Shown one piece after another: positions 7,880-18,208 of a stretch of DNA of 64,000 nucleotides; the stretch's first letter is position 1; each line of letters begins with the position of its first letter. Below the pieces are notes generated by a model that was not told where the DNA came from, did not search any database, and saw only the letters and a list, made by a program, of their open reading frames with translations. This DNA is from VRUE01 sp045805805 (lineage in GTDB: Bacteria; Actinomycetota; Thermoleophilia; Solirubrobacterales; 70-9): assembly GCA_045805805.1 (NCBI GenBank), contig JBJMKO010000044.1, positions 1 to 64,000 of the forward strand. The letters run 5' to 3'. A program made the position numbers and the translations under genes.

Positions 7880-9379
7880 TCACACAGCCGCCGGAGGCTC
7901 GATCTCGCGCTTGAGGATCTTGCCGGTGGGGCCCTTGGGGAGCTCGTCGAGGAACCAGACCAGGCGCGGATACTTGTAGGCGGCGATTCGCTCCTTCACG
8001 TAGGCGCCTACCTCCTCGGGCACCAGTTCCTCGCCGTCGTGGAGGACGACCGCGGCGCCGATCTCCTCGCCCCACTCGTCGTGGGGGACGCCGACGACGG
8101 CCGCTTCGCGGATCTTAGGGTGCTCGTAGAGCACCTCCTCGACCTCGCGCGGGTAGACGTTGTAGCCGCCGCGGATGATCAGGTCCTTCTTGCGGTCGAC
8201 GATGTAGAAGTAGCCGTCCTCGTCGGTGCGGGCCATGTCGCCGCTGTGGAACCAGCCGCCGCGCATCGCCTCCGCGGTCGCGTCGGGGCGCTGCCAGTAG
8301 CCCTTCATGATGTTGTGGCCGCGGATCACGATCTCGCCGACCTCACCCTGGGCGACCGGGTTGTCGTCCTCGTCGACGATCTGCATCTCGACCCCCTCGA
8401 TCGGGGTCCCGATCGAGCCCGCCTTGCGCTCGCGGTCGGGGTGGTTGGAGCAGGCGACGGGCGAGGTCTCCGAGAGGCCGTAGCCCTCCATCACCTTCGC
8501 TTCGAAGGCCTCTTCGAAGCCGCGCAGCACCTCGACCGGCATCGAGGCGCCGCCGGTGATGCAGATGCGCAGCGAAGAGGTGTCGAAGCTCTCGCGCTCG
8601 GGGTGGTGCAGCAGCGCCCCGTACATCGTCGGCACCCCGTAGAAGTGGGTGACGCCGTCGCGCTGCATCGTCGCCAGCGCCTCGCCCGGGTCGAACCTGG
8701 GGACCAGGGTGAGGCAGGCGCCCACCTTCAGCGATGCGTTCATGCTCACGGTCTGCCCGAAGGAGTGGAAGAGGGGCAGTGCTCCCAGGACGACGTCGCC
8801 CTGGGAGATCTCAGAGGTCGTGCGGCTGGAGACGTCGGCGTTGCGGAAGAGGTTCGTGTGGGTCAGCTCGGCGCCCTTCGGCTTGCCGGTCGTTCCCGAG
8901 GTGTAGAGGATCACCGCGGTGTCGTCCTCGGCTGTCTCGGCCAGGCCAGGGGTCGGCTCCAGCTCGGCGAGCGACGCGGCGAAGGTGGCCGGCTCGACCC
9001 CGATCAACTCGGCACCGGCGTCGGCGGCGCCGTCACGCGCCTCCTCGAGGAAGCCGTGCCAGGCGAGCAGCAGCTTGGCGCCGGAGTCCTCGAGGTAAAA
9101 GGCGATCTCGCGCCGCTTCAGCAGCACGTTCATCGGCACGACCACGCAGCCCGCCCGCAGCACGCCGTAGTAGGCGACCGGGAACTCCGGCACGTTGGGC
9201 AGCATCACGCCGACCCGGTCGCCCGGCTCCAGCCCCTTCTCGCGCAGCAGGGTGGCGAGGCGGGCGCTGCGGTCGTCGAGCTCGCCGTAGCCGAGCTCGA
9301 GCTCGCCGAGCCGGATCGCTGGAGCGCCGGGGGTCCGCCCGGCGCTCTCGGTCAGGAGCGACGCGAGGTTGAGGCCCAT
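7880..9379 (-). CDS. Long-chain acyl-CoA synthetase (AMP-dependent ligase)
   Basis: Activates a carboxylic acid, probably a fatty acid, through an acyl-adenylate to the CoA thioester. It has 499 residues with all signature motifs in order: P-loop YTSGTTGKPKG at 159-169, the GYGLSETSP motif, the GGWFHSGDMARTDEDGYFYIVDRKKDLI motif, and the C-terminal catalytic Lys in GPTGKILKREI. The preceding gene on this strand (ABM-like) ends 20 bases upstream, so the two are probably one operon that may continue into the diiron oxidase gene. Confidence 0.94.
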   Translation of the reverse strand: MGLNLASLLTESAGRTPGAPAIRLGELELGYGELDDRSARLATLLREKGLEPGDRVGVMLPNVPEFPVAYYGVLRAGCVVVPMNVLLKRREIAFYLEDSGAKLLLAWHGFLEEARDGAADAGAELIGVEPATFAASLAELEPTPGLAETAEDDTAVILYTSGTTGKPKGAELTHTNLFRNADVSSRTTSEISQGDVVLGALPLFHSFGQTVSMNASLKVGACLTLVPRFDPGEALATMQRDGVTHFYGVPTMYGALLHHPERESFDTSSLRICITGGASMPVEVLRGFEEAFEAKVMEGYGLSETSPVACSNHPDRERKAGSIGTPIEGVEMQIVDEDDNPVAQGEVGEIVIRGHNIMKGYWQRPDATAEAMRGGWFHSGDMARTDEDGYFYIVDRKKDLIIRGGYNVYPREVEEVLYEHPKIREAAVVGVPHDEWGEEIGAAVVLHDGEELVPEEVGAYVKERIAAYKYPRLVWFLDELPKGPTGKILKREIEPPAAV

Positions 9380-9399
9380 TGCGCGGTGCCCGGGCTCCG

Positions 9400-9687
9400 T
9401 CAGCCCTTGAGGGTGTTGTGGATGGGGAACTCCTTGATGCTGGGCGGACCGGGGGGTGCCTTGTCGCCGAGTGCCCCGATCGCCGGCCCGAGGCGCTCCT
9501 GCTGGAAGCGGTCGAAGGCCTCGCGGGACTCCCAGAAGTCGATCACGTTCCAGCCGTTGTCGGTGGGCCCGGCGGAGTGGAAGACGAGGCCCTCCGGCGG
9601 GCTCTGCTCAATGCCCATCTCGGCGTTGACCGCGTCGTACTGCTCTTGCGTCCCGCCCGCGAAGCTGATCCAAAGTCCTACAGCCAT
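9400..9687 (-). CDS. Small dimeric alpha/beta-barrel (ABM-like) protein
   Basis: A 95-residue protein resembling the antibiotic-biosynthesis-monooxygenase/ferredoxin-like barrel family (GLWISFAGGTQEQYDAVNAEM, then FHSAGPTDNGWNVIDFWESREAFDRFQQERL). The start at 9687 is set by a GAAGGAG site just upstream; the open frame runs much further but has no coding signal there. Function is not known. It leads a probable operon with the acyl-CoA synthetase. Confidence 0.75.
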   Translation of the reverse strand: MAVGLWISFAGGTQEQYDAVNAEMGIEQSPPEGLVFHSAGPTDNGWNVIDFWESREAFDRFQQERLGPAIGALGDKAPPGPPSIKEFPIHNTLKG

Positions 9688-9770
9688 CCCGTGCTCCTTC
9701 GGTTCGATTTGGGTTGCCTGAGCGCGAGCATAGCCCGCCAACGTCTCCCCGGGCCACGATGTACCCCGGA

Positions 9771-9776
9771 TATGCT
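9771..9776 (+). promoter_or_regulatory. -10 box before the PRC-barrel gene
   Basis: TATGCT, six bases before ATG 9783. It decides between this start and the upstream ATG 9759, because transcripts would begin at 9783. Confidence 0.45.
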
Positions 9777-9782
9777 CAAGCG

Positions 9783-10145
9783 ATGGAGAACCTGGGGGAG
9801 CCGAGCTCCTACCTCGCGCTGAAGAAGGGCACGCCGGTCTACTCGAGCGACGGCAAGCAGCTCGGCCATGTCGCCCGCGTCCTCGCCGCCCCGAACATCG
9901 ATGTCTTCGACGGGTTCGTGCTCGACACGACTGCCCTTCCCGGCGGGCACCGTTTCGTCGACGGTCCCGAGGTCGGCGAGATCTACGAGCAGGGCGTGAT
10001 CTTGAAGATCGATGCCTCCGAGGCCGCGAGCCTGCCGTCCCCCACCGCCAACCCCGGATCGCTGACGGTGAACCCCGCCGATCTGGCCGGAGCAAGGAGC
10101 GGCATTCTCCGCCGCACCTGGGACGCGATCACCGGTAAGCGCTGA
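9783..10145 (+). CDS. PRC-barrel domain protein
   Basis: A 120-residue cytoplasmic protein. Residues 9-70 match a PRC-barrel (LALKKGTPVYSSDGKQLGHVARVL, then FDGFVLDTTALPGGHRFVDG); the C-terminal third is a Pro/Ala-rich tail ending RTWDAITGKR. PRC barrels act in RNA processing or as regulatory adaptors, but no specific role can be given. The start at 9783 is preferred because of the TATGCT box six bases before it; ATG 9759 is the alternative. Confidence 0.75.
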   Translation: MENLGEPSSYLALKKGTPVYSSDGKQLGHVARVLAAPNIDVFDGFVLDTTALPGGHRFVDGPEVGEIYEQGVILKIDASEAASLPSPTANPGSLTVNPADLAGARSGILRRTWDAITGKR

Positions 10146-10262
10146 GGCCAGATCGCCTCTTCCCTCGCGATCGGCCCCAATGAAACACTCGTATTCGTGG
10201 TCGACCTTCTTGCGGTCAAATAGTCGTCGGGTAATCGCCCTGCCGACGTCGGGAGGCCGGTA

Positions 10263-11321
10263 GTGGCTGCTAGCGATCATCTCCGGGTGTCCTCTGCTTC
10301 GATCTTCGCCGAGCGATTCTCTGCCCAGGCGCTTGCCAGGCAGCGACTACGCGATCCCCGGGCGGTCGCGGAACGGCTGCTCGCGGTGCAGGGACAGGAT
10401 CCCCGCGGCGCCCGGCTCGCCGTGCGGGCGCGGACCGAGGGACTGACCGCCGCCGATGTCGATCGAGCCCTGAGCGAGGAGCGCTCGCTGCTGATCACCT
10501 GGCTCAACCGGGGAACGCTGCACCTGGTCCGCAGCGAGGACTACCCGTGGCTGCACGCGTTGACGACTCCGCCGCTGCTCACCTCGGCACGGCGCCGGCT
10601 CTCCCAGGAGGGCGTGTCCCCCGATGCTGCCGAGCGGGGCATGGCAACGATCGAGCGGGCGCTTGCCGAGGAGGGACCGCTGACGCGCCTGCAGCTGCGC
10701 GAGCGGCTCGACCTTGCCGACGTGACGACCGCCGGCCAGGCCCTGATCCACCTCCTGTTCCTCGCGACGCTGCGTGGCATCGCTGTGCGCGGCCCGATGG
10801 TCGGAAAACATCACGCCTACGTCCTCACCGCCGACTGGCTCGGCACTGCCAAACCAGTCGACCGCACCAAGGCCCTAGCCGAGCTCGCCCGACGCTACCT
10901 GGTTGGCCACGCTCCGGCGGACGACCGCGACCTGGCGAGGTGGGCGGGGCTACCGCTGCGCGATGTACGCGCCGGGCTGGCGGCGATTGCCTCCGAGCTG
11001 GTCGAACGCGAGGACGGCCTGGTTCACTTGGCTGCTCGGCCACCGGTAGCCGAGGTCCCCGCTCCCCGCCTGCTCGGCGCTTTCGACCCGGTGCTGCTCG
11101 GTTGGTGCTCGCGCGAGCCGATTCTCGCCCCGCACACGCACCTGGTGACGATGAACGGCATCTTCCGCCCCTTCGCGATGGTCAAGGGTCGCGCCGTGGC
11201 GAGCTGGAAGCTCAACCGTGGCAGGGTCTCGATCGAGCCGCTCGGCCGCATCCCCAAGCGGGCCAGCGCGGCCCTTGCCACCGACGCCGCCGATGTGGAA
11301 CGGTTCATGGCGGGTACCTGA
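10263..11321 (+). CDS. Winged-helix protein of the AlkZ/YcaQ DNA glycosylase superfamily (HTH_42)
   Basis: A 352-residue protein of the DUF1006/HTH_42 superfamily, whose members AlkZ and YcaQ excise bulky or cross-linked N-alkyl bases. The QxQ motif that carries catalytic Gln residues in AlkZ is present as Gln43-Gly-Gln45 (AVQGQDPRG). Several winged-helix segments follow (SLLITWLNRGTLHLV, then GPLTRLQLRERLDL), and the C-terminal barrel has LLGAFDPVLLGW and RGRVSIEPLGR. GTG 10263 has a GGGAGG site six bases upstream. Activity is inferred from the motif only. Confidence 0.82.
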   Translation: MAASDHLRVSSASIFAERFSAQALARQRLRDPRAVAERLLAVQGQDPRGARLAVRARTEGLTAADVDRALSEERSLLITWLNRGTLHLVRSEDYPWLHALTTPPLLTSARRRLSQEGVSPDAAERGMATIERALAEEGPLTRLQLRERLDLADVTTAGQALIHLLFLATLRGIAVRGPMVGKHHAYVLTADWLGTAKPVDRTKALAELARRYLVGHAPADDRDLARWAGLPLRDVRAGLAAIASELVEREDGLVHLAARPPVAEVPAPRLLGAFDPVLLGWCSREPILAPHTHLVTMNGIFRPFAMVKGRAVASWKLNRGRVSIEPLGRIPKRASAALATDAADVERFMAGT

Positions 11322-11349
11322 CAGCGGCAACCGAACCAAAGGAGACGCG

Positions 11350-11721
11350 ATGGGACAGCCAGTGGTCCACTTCGAGGTGGTCGGAAAAGACGGCGAGAAG
11401 CTGCAGAGCTACTACGCCGAGCTCTTCGACTGGGGCGTCAATGCAAGCAACGAGATGAAATACGGCCTGGTCGACCGCGAGGCCAACAGCAACGCCGAAG
11501 GCATCGGCCTCGGCGGCGGCATCGGCCAGGGCCCCGAGGGCTATGAGGGCCACGTCACCTTCTACGTCGAAGTCCCCGACGTCGAGGACGCCCTGAGCAA
11601 GGCCGAGTCCCTCGGCGGGACACGCGTGATGGGTCCCGAGACGATCATGGGCCGCATGGTCCTCGGCCAGCTCAAGGACCCCGAGGGCAACGTGATCGGG
11701 CTGATCGAGGGCGGCGAGTAG
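11350..11721 (+). CDS. VOC (glyoxalase/bleomycin-resistance fold) protein
   Basis: A 123-residue protein with two beta-alpha-beta-beta-beta modules of the vicinal-oxygen-chelate fold (VVHFEVVGKDGEKLQSYYAELFDW and FYVEVPDVEDALSKAESLGG, ending LKDPEGNVIGLIEG). It resembles the single-domain VOC proteins common in soil actinobacteria. Substrate unknown. An AAAGGAG site is 6-7 bases before the ATG. It lies 28 bases after the AlkZ-like gene and may be co-transcribed. It converges with the glycyl-tRNA synthetase gene, the two stop codons being adjacent. Confidence 0.88.
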   Translation: MGQPVVHFEVVGKDGEKLQSYYAELFDWGVNASNEMKYGLVDREANSNAEGIGLGGGIGQGPEGYEGHVTFYVEVPDVEDALSKAESLGGTRVMGPETIMGRMVLGQLKDPEGNVIGLIEGGE

Positions 11722-13110
<1,389 letters not shown>

Positions 13111-13194
13111 TGCGGGAACCGTATAGAGGCGCCGCGCCCAGGGCACGGCCGAGGGGAGGCTTTGTGGCGACCGGCTGCGATAATCGCCCGTCCG

Positions 13195-13500
13195 ATGCCG
13201 ATCTATGAGTACAAGTGCGAGAAAGGCCACGTCTTCGACGTGATCCAGCGGATGAGCGATGAGGCGCTGACCGAGTGCCAGGAGTGCGGCGCCCCCGCGG
13301 TGCGCGTCCTGCATCCCGTCGCCGTCCACTTCAAGGGCTCCGGCTTCTACAACACCGATTACGGCAAGAAGAAGAAGGGCGGGGCCGCCGGCTCCGGCTC
13401 GGAGGGCTCGAGCGAGTCAAAGAGCGGCAGCGAGTCCAAGTCGAGCGACTCGAAGTCCTCCGCCGACTCGAAGCCCAAGGCGTCGACCACCAGCGACTGA
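13195..13500 (+). CDS. FmdB-type zinc-ribbon protein with a Ser/Lys-rich tail
   Basis: A 101-residue protein. The N-terminus MPIYEYKCEKGHVFDVIQ and the ECQECGAPAVRVLHP stretch identify the FmdB/CxxC_CxxC_SSSS family. The first metal half-site is CEKGH instead of CxxC, so it may use Cys8 and His12 or be altered. The last 40 residues are a low-complexity Ser/Lys/Gly/Asp tail. Role unknown; the family is often called a regulatory protein without direct proof. GATAAT lies ten bases before the ATG. Confidence 0.85.
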   Translation: MPIYEYKCEKGHVFDVIQRMSDEALTECQECGAPAVRVLHPVAVHFKGSGFYNTDYGKKKKGGAAGSGSEGSSESKSGSESKSSDSKSSADSKPKASTTSD

Positions 13501-13508
13501 GCGACCGG

Positions 13509-13554
13509 CGAGTGGTCAGTTAGTGACCCCATGGGGTCATCAAGTGACCACTCG
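13509..13554. terminator. Nested palindrome between two convergent genes
   Basis: Outer arms CGAGTGGTCA (13509-13518) and TGACCACTCG (13545-13554) enclose the perfect 16-bp palindrome TGACCCCATGGGGTCA at 13524-13539. It lies between the fmdB-like stop and the stop of the LCP gene. Probable bidirectional terminator. Confidence 0.65.
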
Positions 13555-13559
13555 GCGCC

Positions 13560-14804
13560 TTATCCGTTGAGGAAGCGGTGCACGGCTCGCTTGCGCGTTG
13601 CCTCTGGCACTTCTACGCTGCCTTCCGGGCCTTCGAGGCTGCAGCCCGAGTTGGCGCCGGCGCAGAGGACGTCGGTCTTGCCGCTGCCACCGATCGCTGC
13701 CGAGAGGATCAGCTGCGGCATGGTCAGGAAGCCCATGTCGCTGACGAAGGCTTTCGGCGCGTCCCAGCCGATGATCGGGCCGTGGATGAAGTTGTAGGGG
13801 AGGCGGAGTGGGTCGGTGAGGCGTTCCTTGACCCCGTTGATCACGGCCTGCTGGGCCTGGGCGCGCTTGAAGTCGTTGTAGCCGAACGAGTAGGCGCTCT
13901 TGCCCGGGCCTGGGCATTCGCTCGGCTCGCGCACCCGCGAGTAGGCGAGCGCCTTTTCGCCGTCGAGGGTGTTCTCGCCCTTGGCCAGGCGCAGCGACAC
14001 GCCGCCCTGGCCGCTCCCGGCGCCACCCGAGATGTCGGCGCAGAGCTTCTGGGGGACGTCGACCGTGACCCCGCCGACCGCGTCGATCAGGTCTTCGAAG
14101 CCGGTGAAGTCGACGATCGCGACGTGATCGATCGGGATTCCGAGGAACCCTTCGACCGCTTCGATCTCGGCCTTGGCGCCGCCGAAGGTGTAGGCAGCGT
14201 TGATTTTCTGGGGGTTCTGGCCAGGGATCTCGGCGTAGCTGTCGCGGGGGATCGAGAGTTTGCGGAAGGCGCCGCCCCCGGCGCGGATCAACATCAGCGT
14301 GTCGGCGCGGTATTCACCGGCTTCGCAACCGTCGTGCGGGGCCTCGCCGTGCGACTGCTGTTCGAAGCACTTCTGCGAGTGGGGGGCGCCGGGCTCCTTG
14401 GTGTCGGGCGGCCGGGCATCGGTGCCTAGGACGAGGATCGTCTGTGCGCTGGGCAGCAACAGGGGGTTGCCGTGCAGGGCCGACTTCGCTTCGCCGGAGA
14501 GCTTGAAGGACTGCAGCTGGGCCGAGACGGCGAAGGCGAGGAAGCTGAGCAGGATCCAGCCGCCCGCCGCCAGCCCGACCCACTTGAGCACCCGCTTGCC
14601 CGTCCAGTGGCGTCGCGGCCCGGGCCGCTCCTCGTCCTCGCGGCGCGGGCGCTTCTCGCGCCGCCACCATTTTGGCGCGCGGGGAGTCCGCTCCCGCAGG
14701 CCGGAGAGGTCGGGGGACCGCAACCCGGACAAGCGGCCCTTCCGGGACCGGTAGACCTTGTACTCGGGCGGCCCGGAGGGCTGCTGCTCGCCATTGTCGG
14801 CCAT
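13560..14804 (-). CDS. LytR-CpsA-Psr (LCP) family protein
   Basis: Membrane-anchored phosphotransferase family that attaches polymers to peptidoglycan. It has 414 residues: a long basic cytoplasmic N-terminus (1-72), a transmembrane helix at about 74-94, and an external LCP domain with TILVLGTDAR, YRADTLMLI, the RKLSIPRDSYAEIPG arginine motif, KINAAYTFGG, and VGGVTVDVP. The Cys-containing loop (QKCFEQQSHGEAPHDGCEAGEY) is an insertion near the first strand and could form a disulfide. It converges with the FmdB-like gene across a nested palindrome. Confidence 0.92.
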   Translation of the reverse strand: MADNGEQQPSGPPEYKVYRSRKGRLSGLRSPDLSGLRERTPRAPKWWRREKRPRREDEERPGPRRHWTGKRVLKWVGLAAGGWILLSFLAFAVSAQLQSFKLSGEAKSALHGNPLLLPSAQTILVLGTDARPPDTKEPGAPHSQKCFEQQSHGEAPHDGCEAGEYRADTLMLIRAGGGAFRKLSIPRDSYAEIPGQNPQKINAAYTFGGAKAEIEAVEGFLGIPIDHVAIVDFTGFEDLIDAVGGVTVDVPQKLCADISGGAGSGQGGVSLRLAKGENTLDGEKALAYSRVREPSECPGPGKSAYSFGYNDFKRAQAQQAVINGVKERLTDPLRLPYNFIHGPIIGWDAPKAFVSDMGFLTMPQLILSAAIGGSGKTDVLCAGANSGCSLEGPEGSVEVPEATRKRAVHRFLNG

Positions 14805-14868
14805 GAAAGACTGCGGGAATCATGCCGATGCCCGCGGTCGCCCGCCTCCACACCCCCGCGAAGCTCGC

Positions 14869-15831
14869 ATGAGTGCAGGGAAATTCATCGGCGTCGATCT
14901 GGGCGGGACGAAGATGCTGCTCGGTGTCGTCGAGCCCGGCCCCAGGGTCCTCTGGGAAAGCCGCGAGGCCTCGACGGGGCAGTCCGAGGACGAGCTGGTC
15001 GACCTGCTCGTCCGCGAGGTCGGCGAGGCGCACCAGCACTGCCCCGGTGTGGCCGCCATCGGGCTCGGCATCCCGGCGACGATCGACCACGATCGCGGCG
15101 TCGCCGTCTCCGCCGTCAACCTGCCGCTCGAGAACCTGCCGATCCGCGACCTCGTCTCCGAGCGCACCGACCTGCCCGCCTTCGTCGACAACGACGCCAA
15201 CGTCGCGACCCTCGCCGAGCACCTCTACGGCGCCGCACGCGGAGCGCGGAACGCGGTGATGCTGACGATCGGCACCGGGATCGGTGGCGGCCTGATCCTC
15301 GGCGGCGAGGTCTACCGCGGCTCGACCGGCGCCGGTGCCGAGCTGGGCCACACCGTGATCGAGGTCGACGGGCCACGCTGCCAGGGCAACTGCCCGGGGC
15401 GAGGGTGCGTGGAGGCCCTTGCCTCCGGAACGGCGATCGGGCGCGAAGGCAAGGCTGCCGCGGAGCGGGAGCCCGACTCGGCGCTGGGGAAGATGCTTGC
15501 CGCCGGAGAGACGATCGACGGCAAAGCGGTGACCGAGGCGGCCCTGGGCGGCGACTCCGCGGCACGCGGCGTCTTCGACCTGGTCGGCGCCCGGCTCGGC
15601 GTCGCTCTGACCAGCTTCGCCAACATCTTCGAGCCCGAGGTCTTCGTCATCGGCGGTGGCGCGATCGCCGCCGGCGACCTGCTCCTCGACCCAGCCCGCC
15701 GGGAGCTCGAGCAGCGCGCCCTGCCGCCGATGAAGCGCATCCCCGTCGTTGCCGCCGAGCTCGGCCCCGACGCCGGCATGATCGGAGCCGCCGCGATGGC
15801 GCGGATCGAGCTCGGGGAACAGGAGGACTGA
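14869..15831 (+). CDS. ROK family sugar kinase (glucokinase-like)
   Basis: ATP-dependent sugar kinase of 320 residues, most like ROK glucokinases. The N-terminal phosphate loop is GVDLGGTKM (8-16). FVDNDANVATLAE, IGTGIGGGLILGG and the ROK zinc signature GHTVIEVDGPRCQGNCPGRGCVEALASG (His plus three Cys) follow. It overlaps the rsmI start by one base (TGATG), implying translational coupling. The ATG at 14869 is the only start that leaves the usual N-terminus. No ribosome binding site is obvious. Confidence 0.9.
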   Translation: MSAGKFIGVDLGGTKMLLGVVEPGPRVLWESREASTGQSEDELVDLLVREVGEAHQHCPGVAAIGLGIPATIDHDRGVAVSAVNLPLENLPIRDLVSERTDLPAFVDNDANVATLAEHLYGAARGARNAVMLTIGTGIGGGLILGGEVYRGSTGAGAELGHTVIEVDGPRCQGNCPGRGCVEALASGTAIGREGKAAAEREPDSALGKMLAAGETIDGKAVTEAALGGDSAARGVFDLVGARLGVALTSFANIFEPEVFVIGGGAIAAGDLLLDPARRELEQRALPPMKRIPVVAAELGPDAGMIGAAAMARIELGEQED

Positions 15832-16658
15832 TGCCAGGCGAGCTGATCGTCTGCCCGACGCCGATCGGCAACCTCGATGACGTCACCCCCCGCGTCCGCG
15901 ATGCCCTCGTCACCGCCGACTGGATCGCCTGCGAGGACACTCGTCGCACCGGCGGCCTGCTCGACAAGCTCGGCATCCGGCCGGCCCCGCCGCTCGTCTC
16001 CAACCACGAGGGCAACGAAGCGGCGCGGGCGACCGAGCTGGCGCAGCGGATCGAGCGCGGCGAACGAGTCGCCCTGGTATCCGACGCCGGCATGCCCGCG
16101 ATCTCCGACCCCGGCTACAAGCTGATCCGCCGCTGCATAGAACGGGCCCTCGACGTGACGGTGTTGCCCGGGCCCTCGGTGGTGACGGTGGCGCTGGTCG
16201 CCTCCGGCCTGCCGACCGACCGCTGGCGCTTCGAGGGCTTTCTGCCCAAGCGCTCCGGGGAGATGGAGCGGGTGCTGCGCTCGGCCGAGACCGTGGTCGC
16301 CTTCGAGTCCCCGCGTCGGGTCGGCGAGTCGCTGGCGGCGCTGGCGACGATCGCCTCCGACCGCCCCGCCGCCGTCTGCCGCGAGATGACCAAGATGCAC
16401 GAGGAAATCGCGCGCGGCTCCCTGGCCGAACTGGCGCGGCGCTTCCGCGGCGACGTCAAGGGCGAGATCGTCCTGGTGATCGGCCCGGCCGCCTCCGAGG
16501 ACCACGACCACGACATCAGCTTCGCTGTCGACGCCCTCCGCCACCTCGTCCAGTCAGGAGCGAGGCCCCGTGCCGCGGCCAGCGTCGTCGCCGCCCTCAC
16601 CGGCACGCGGGCGAACGATCTCTACCGCGCGCTGACCGGTCGCGAGCCGCGTAGATAG
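15831..16658 (+). CDS. rsmI: 16S rRNA (cytidine(1402)-2'-O)-methyltransferase RsmI
   Basis: Methylates C1402 of 16S rRNA at the ribose using SAM. It has 275 residues, typical length. The tetrapyrrole-methylase fold motifs are present: CPTPIGNLDDVTPR at the N-terminus, CEDTRRTGGLLDKLGI, VSNHEGNE, LVSDAGMPAISDPGY, VLPGPSVVTVALVASGLP and FEGFLPKR. The ATG overlaps the stop of the kinase gene. A 28-bp palindrome separates it from metG. Confidence 0.95.
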   Translation: MPGELIVCPTPIGNLDDVTPRVRDALVTADWIACEDTRRTGGLLDKLGIRPAPPLVSNHEGNEAARATELAQRIERGERVALVSDAGMPAISDPGYKLIRRCIERALDVTVLPGPSVVTVALVASGLPTDRWRFEGFLPKRSGEMERVLRSAETVVAFESPRRVGESLAALATIASDRPAAVCREMTKMHEEIARGSLAELARRFRGDVKGEIVLVIGPAASEDHDHDISFAVDALRHLVQSGARPRAAASVVAALTGTRANDLYRALTGREPRR

Positions 16659-16666
16659 CCTCACTG

Positions 16667-16694
16667 GCAGATTCTCCAGCGCTGGAGAATCTGC
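16667..16694. promoter_or_regulatory. Perfect 28-bp palindrome just before metG
   Basis: GCAGATTCTCCAGC followed by its exact complement, with no loop. It lies 9-36 bases before the metG start and 8 bases after the rsmI stop. No T-run. It could be an operator for a dimeric regulator, or a terminator whose hairpin would also mask the metG start region. Confidence 0.5.
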
Positions 16695-16702
16695 AGCAGA
16701 CG

Positions 16703-18208
16703 ATGAGCTATTACGTCACAACCCCGATCTACTACGTCAACGCGGAGCCGCACGTCGGCCACGCTTACTCGACGATGGCTGCCGACGTGCTCGCCCGGCA
16801 CATGCGCCAGCGGGGAGAGGACGTCTTCTTCCTCACCGGCACCGACGAGCACGGCGAGCCGATCGAGACCGCGGCCGAGCGTGAGGGCATCTCGCCGCAG
16901 GAGCTGGCCGACCGCAACGCGGCGAAGTTCGAGGCCTTGATGCCGATCATCGACGCGACCAACGACTTCTTCATCCGCACCTCCGACCCCCGCCACAAGG
17001 AGAAGGTCGCCGAGATCATGCAGCGGGTCTACGACAACGGCTGGGTGACCAAGGGCACCTACGAAGGCTGGTACTGCCCGCGCTGCGCCGACTTCAAGAC
17101 CGAGCGCGAGCTGGGGCCGGGGCAGACCTGCGCGATCCACGAGATCCCGCTCGAGCAGGTGCGCGAGGAGAACTGGTTCTTCCGCCTCTCCGCCTTCCAG
17201 GCCCAGCTGGAAGGCCTCTACGAGGAACGGCCCGATTTCGTCGTGCCGGATTTCCGCCGCAACGAGGCGGTCTCGTTCATCAAGGGGGGGTTGGAGGACG
17301 TCTCGCTCTCGCGGCCGGCGCTGAAGTGGGGGCTGCCGCTGCCCTGGGACCCCGACCAGCGGATGTACGTCTGGTTCGACGCGCTGCTCAACTACGTCAC
17401 CGCGCTCGGCTTCGCCCGCGAGGGCGAGGACCTGACCGAGCGCTACTGGCCCGCCTCGCTGCACGTGCTGGCCAAGGACATCCTCAAGTTCCACGCGGTG
17501 ATCTGGCCCGCGCTTTGCCTGGCGGCGGACCTCGAGCCGCCGCGACGGATGACGATCCACGGCTACCTGCTGATGGGAGAGAAGAAGATGTCGAAGTCCC
17601 TCGGCAACGTGCTCGACCCCTTCGAGGCGATCGAGCGCTTCGGCGCCGACGCGCTGCGCTTCTACCTCTTCCGCGAGGTCAGCTTCGGCCAGGACGGCTC
17701 GATCTCCACGGCCGGCTTCGAGGCTCGCTACGAGACCGAGCTGGCCAACGACTTCGGCAACCTCGCCAGCCGCGTGCTGGCGATGGTCGAGCGCTACCGC
17801 GACGGCGTCGTGCCGGTGGCTGCGGTCGACGCCGTGCTCGCCGAGGACTTCGAAGGCGCCGTGCCGCGCTTCTGCGAGCTGCTCGATCGGGCCGAGCTGA
17901 CCCAGGCGCTGGAGGTGGCCTGGACGCTGGTCCGGCGCCTCAACCGCTACGTCGAGGAGACCCAGCCGTGGGTGCTGGCCAAGGACGAGGCCGATCCCGA
18001 GCGGCTGGACGAGGTCCTCTACAACCTCTGCGAGGGGCTGCGGGTGACCACGCTGCTGCTCGTTCCCTACCTACCTCAAGCTAGTGACAAGCTCCTCACA
18101 GCGCTTACCGAGGACTCGCGCCAGCTTGGCGATCTCGGCTCGCGTTCCGGTGGCCAGCGCATTGAGCGCATCCCGCCCCTCTTCCCCAAGATCGAGCCCC
18201 CGGCCTAA
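16703..18208 (+). CDS. metG: Methionyl-tRNA synthetase
   Basis: Class I synthetase of 501 residues, the short form without a C-terminal tRNA-binding domain. The HIGH motif is HVGH (17-20) and the KMSKS motif is KKMSKS near 293-299. The connective peptide has a reduced zinc knuckle (WYCPRCADF, then CAIHEIP). The anticodon-binding helices include the ETQPWVLAKDE stretch. The TAA stop falls at the edge of repeat C2, which separates it from the convergent hydroxyacid oxidase gene. Confidence 0.96.
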   Translation: MSYYVTTPIYYVNAEPHVGHAYSTMAADVLARHMRQRGEDVFFLTGTDEHGEPIETAAEREGISPQELADRNAAKFEALMPIIDATNDFFIRTSDPRHKEKVAEIMQRVYDNGWVTKGTYEGWYCPRCADFKTERELGPGQTCAIHEIPLEQVREENWFFRLSAFQAQLEGLYEERPDFVVPDFRRNEAVSFIKGGLEDVSLSRPALKWGLPLPWDPDQRMYVWFDALLNYVTALGFAREGEDLTERYWPASLHVLAKDILKFHAVIWPALCLAADLEPPRRMTIHGYLLMGEKKMSKSLGNVLDPFEAIERFGADALRFYLFREVSFGQDGSISTAGFEARYETELANDFGNLASRVLAMVERYRDGVVPVAAVDAVLAEDFEGAVPRFCELLDRAELTQALEVAWTLVRRLNRYVEETQPWVLAKDEADPERLDEVLYNLCEGLRVTTLLLVPYLPQASDKLLTALTEDSRQLGDLGSRSGGQRIERIPPLFPKIEPPA

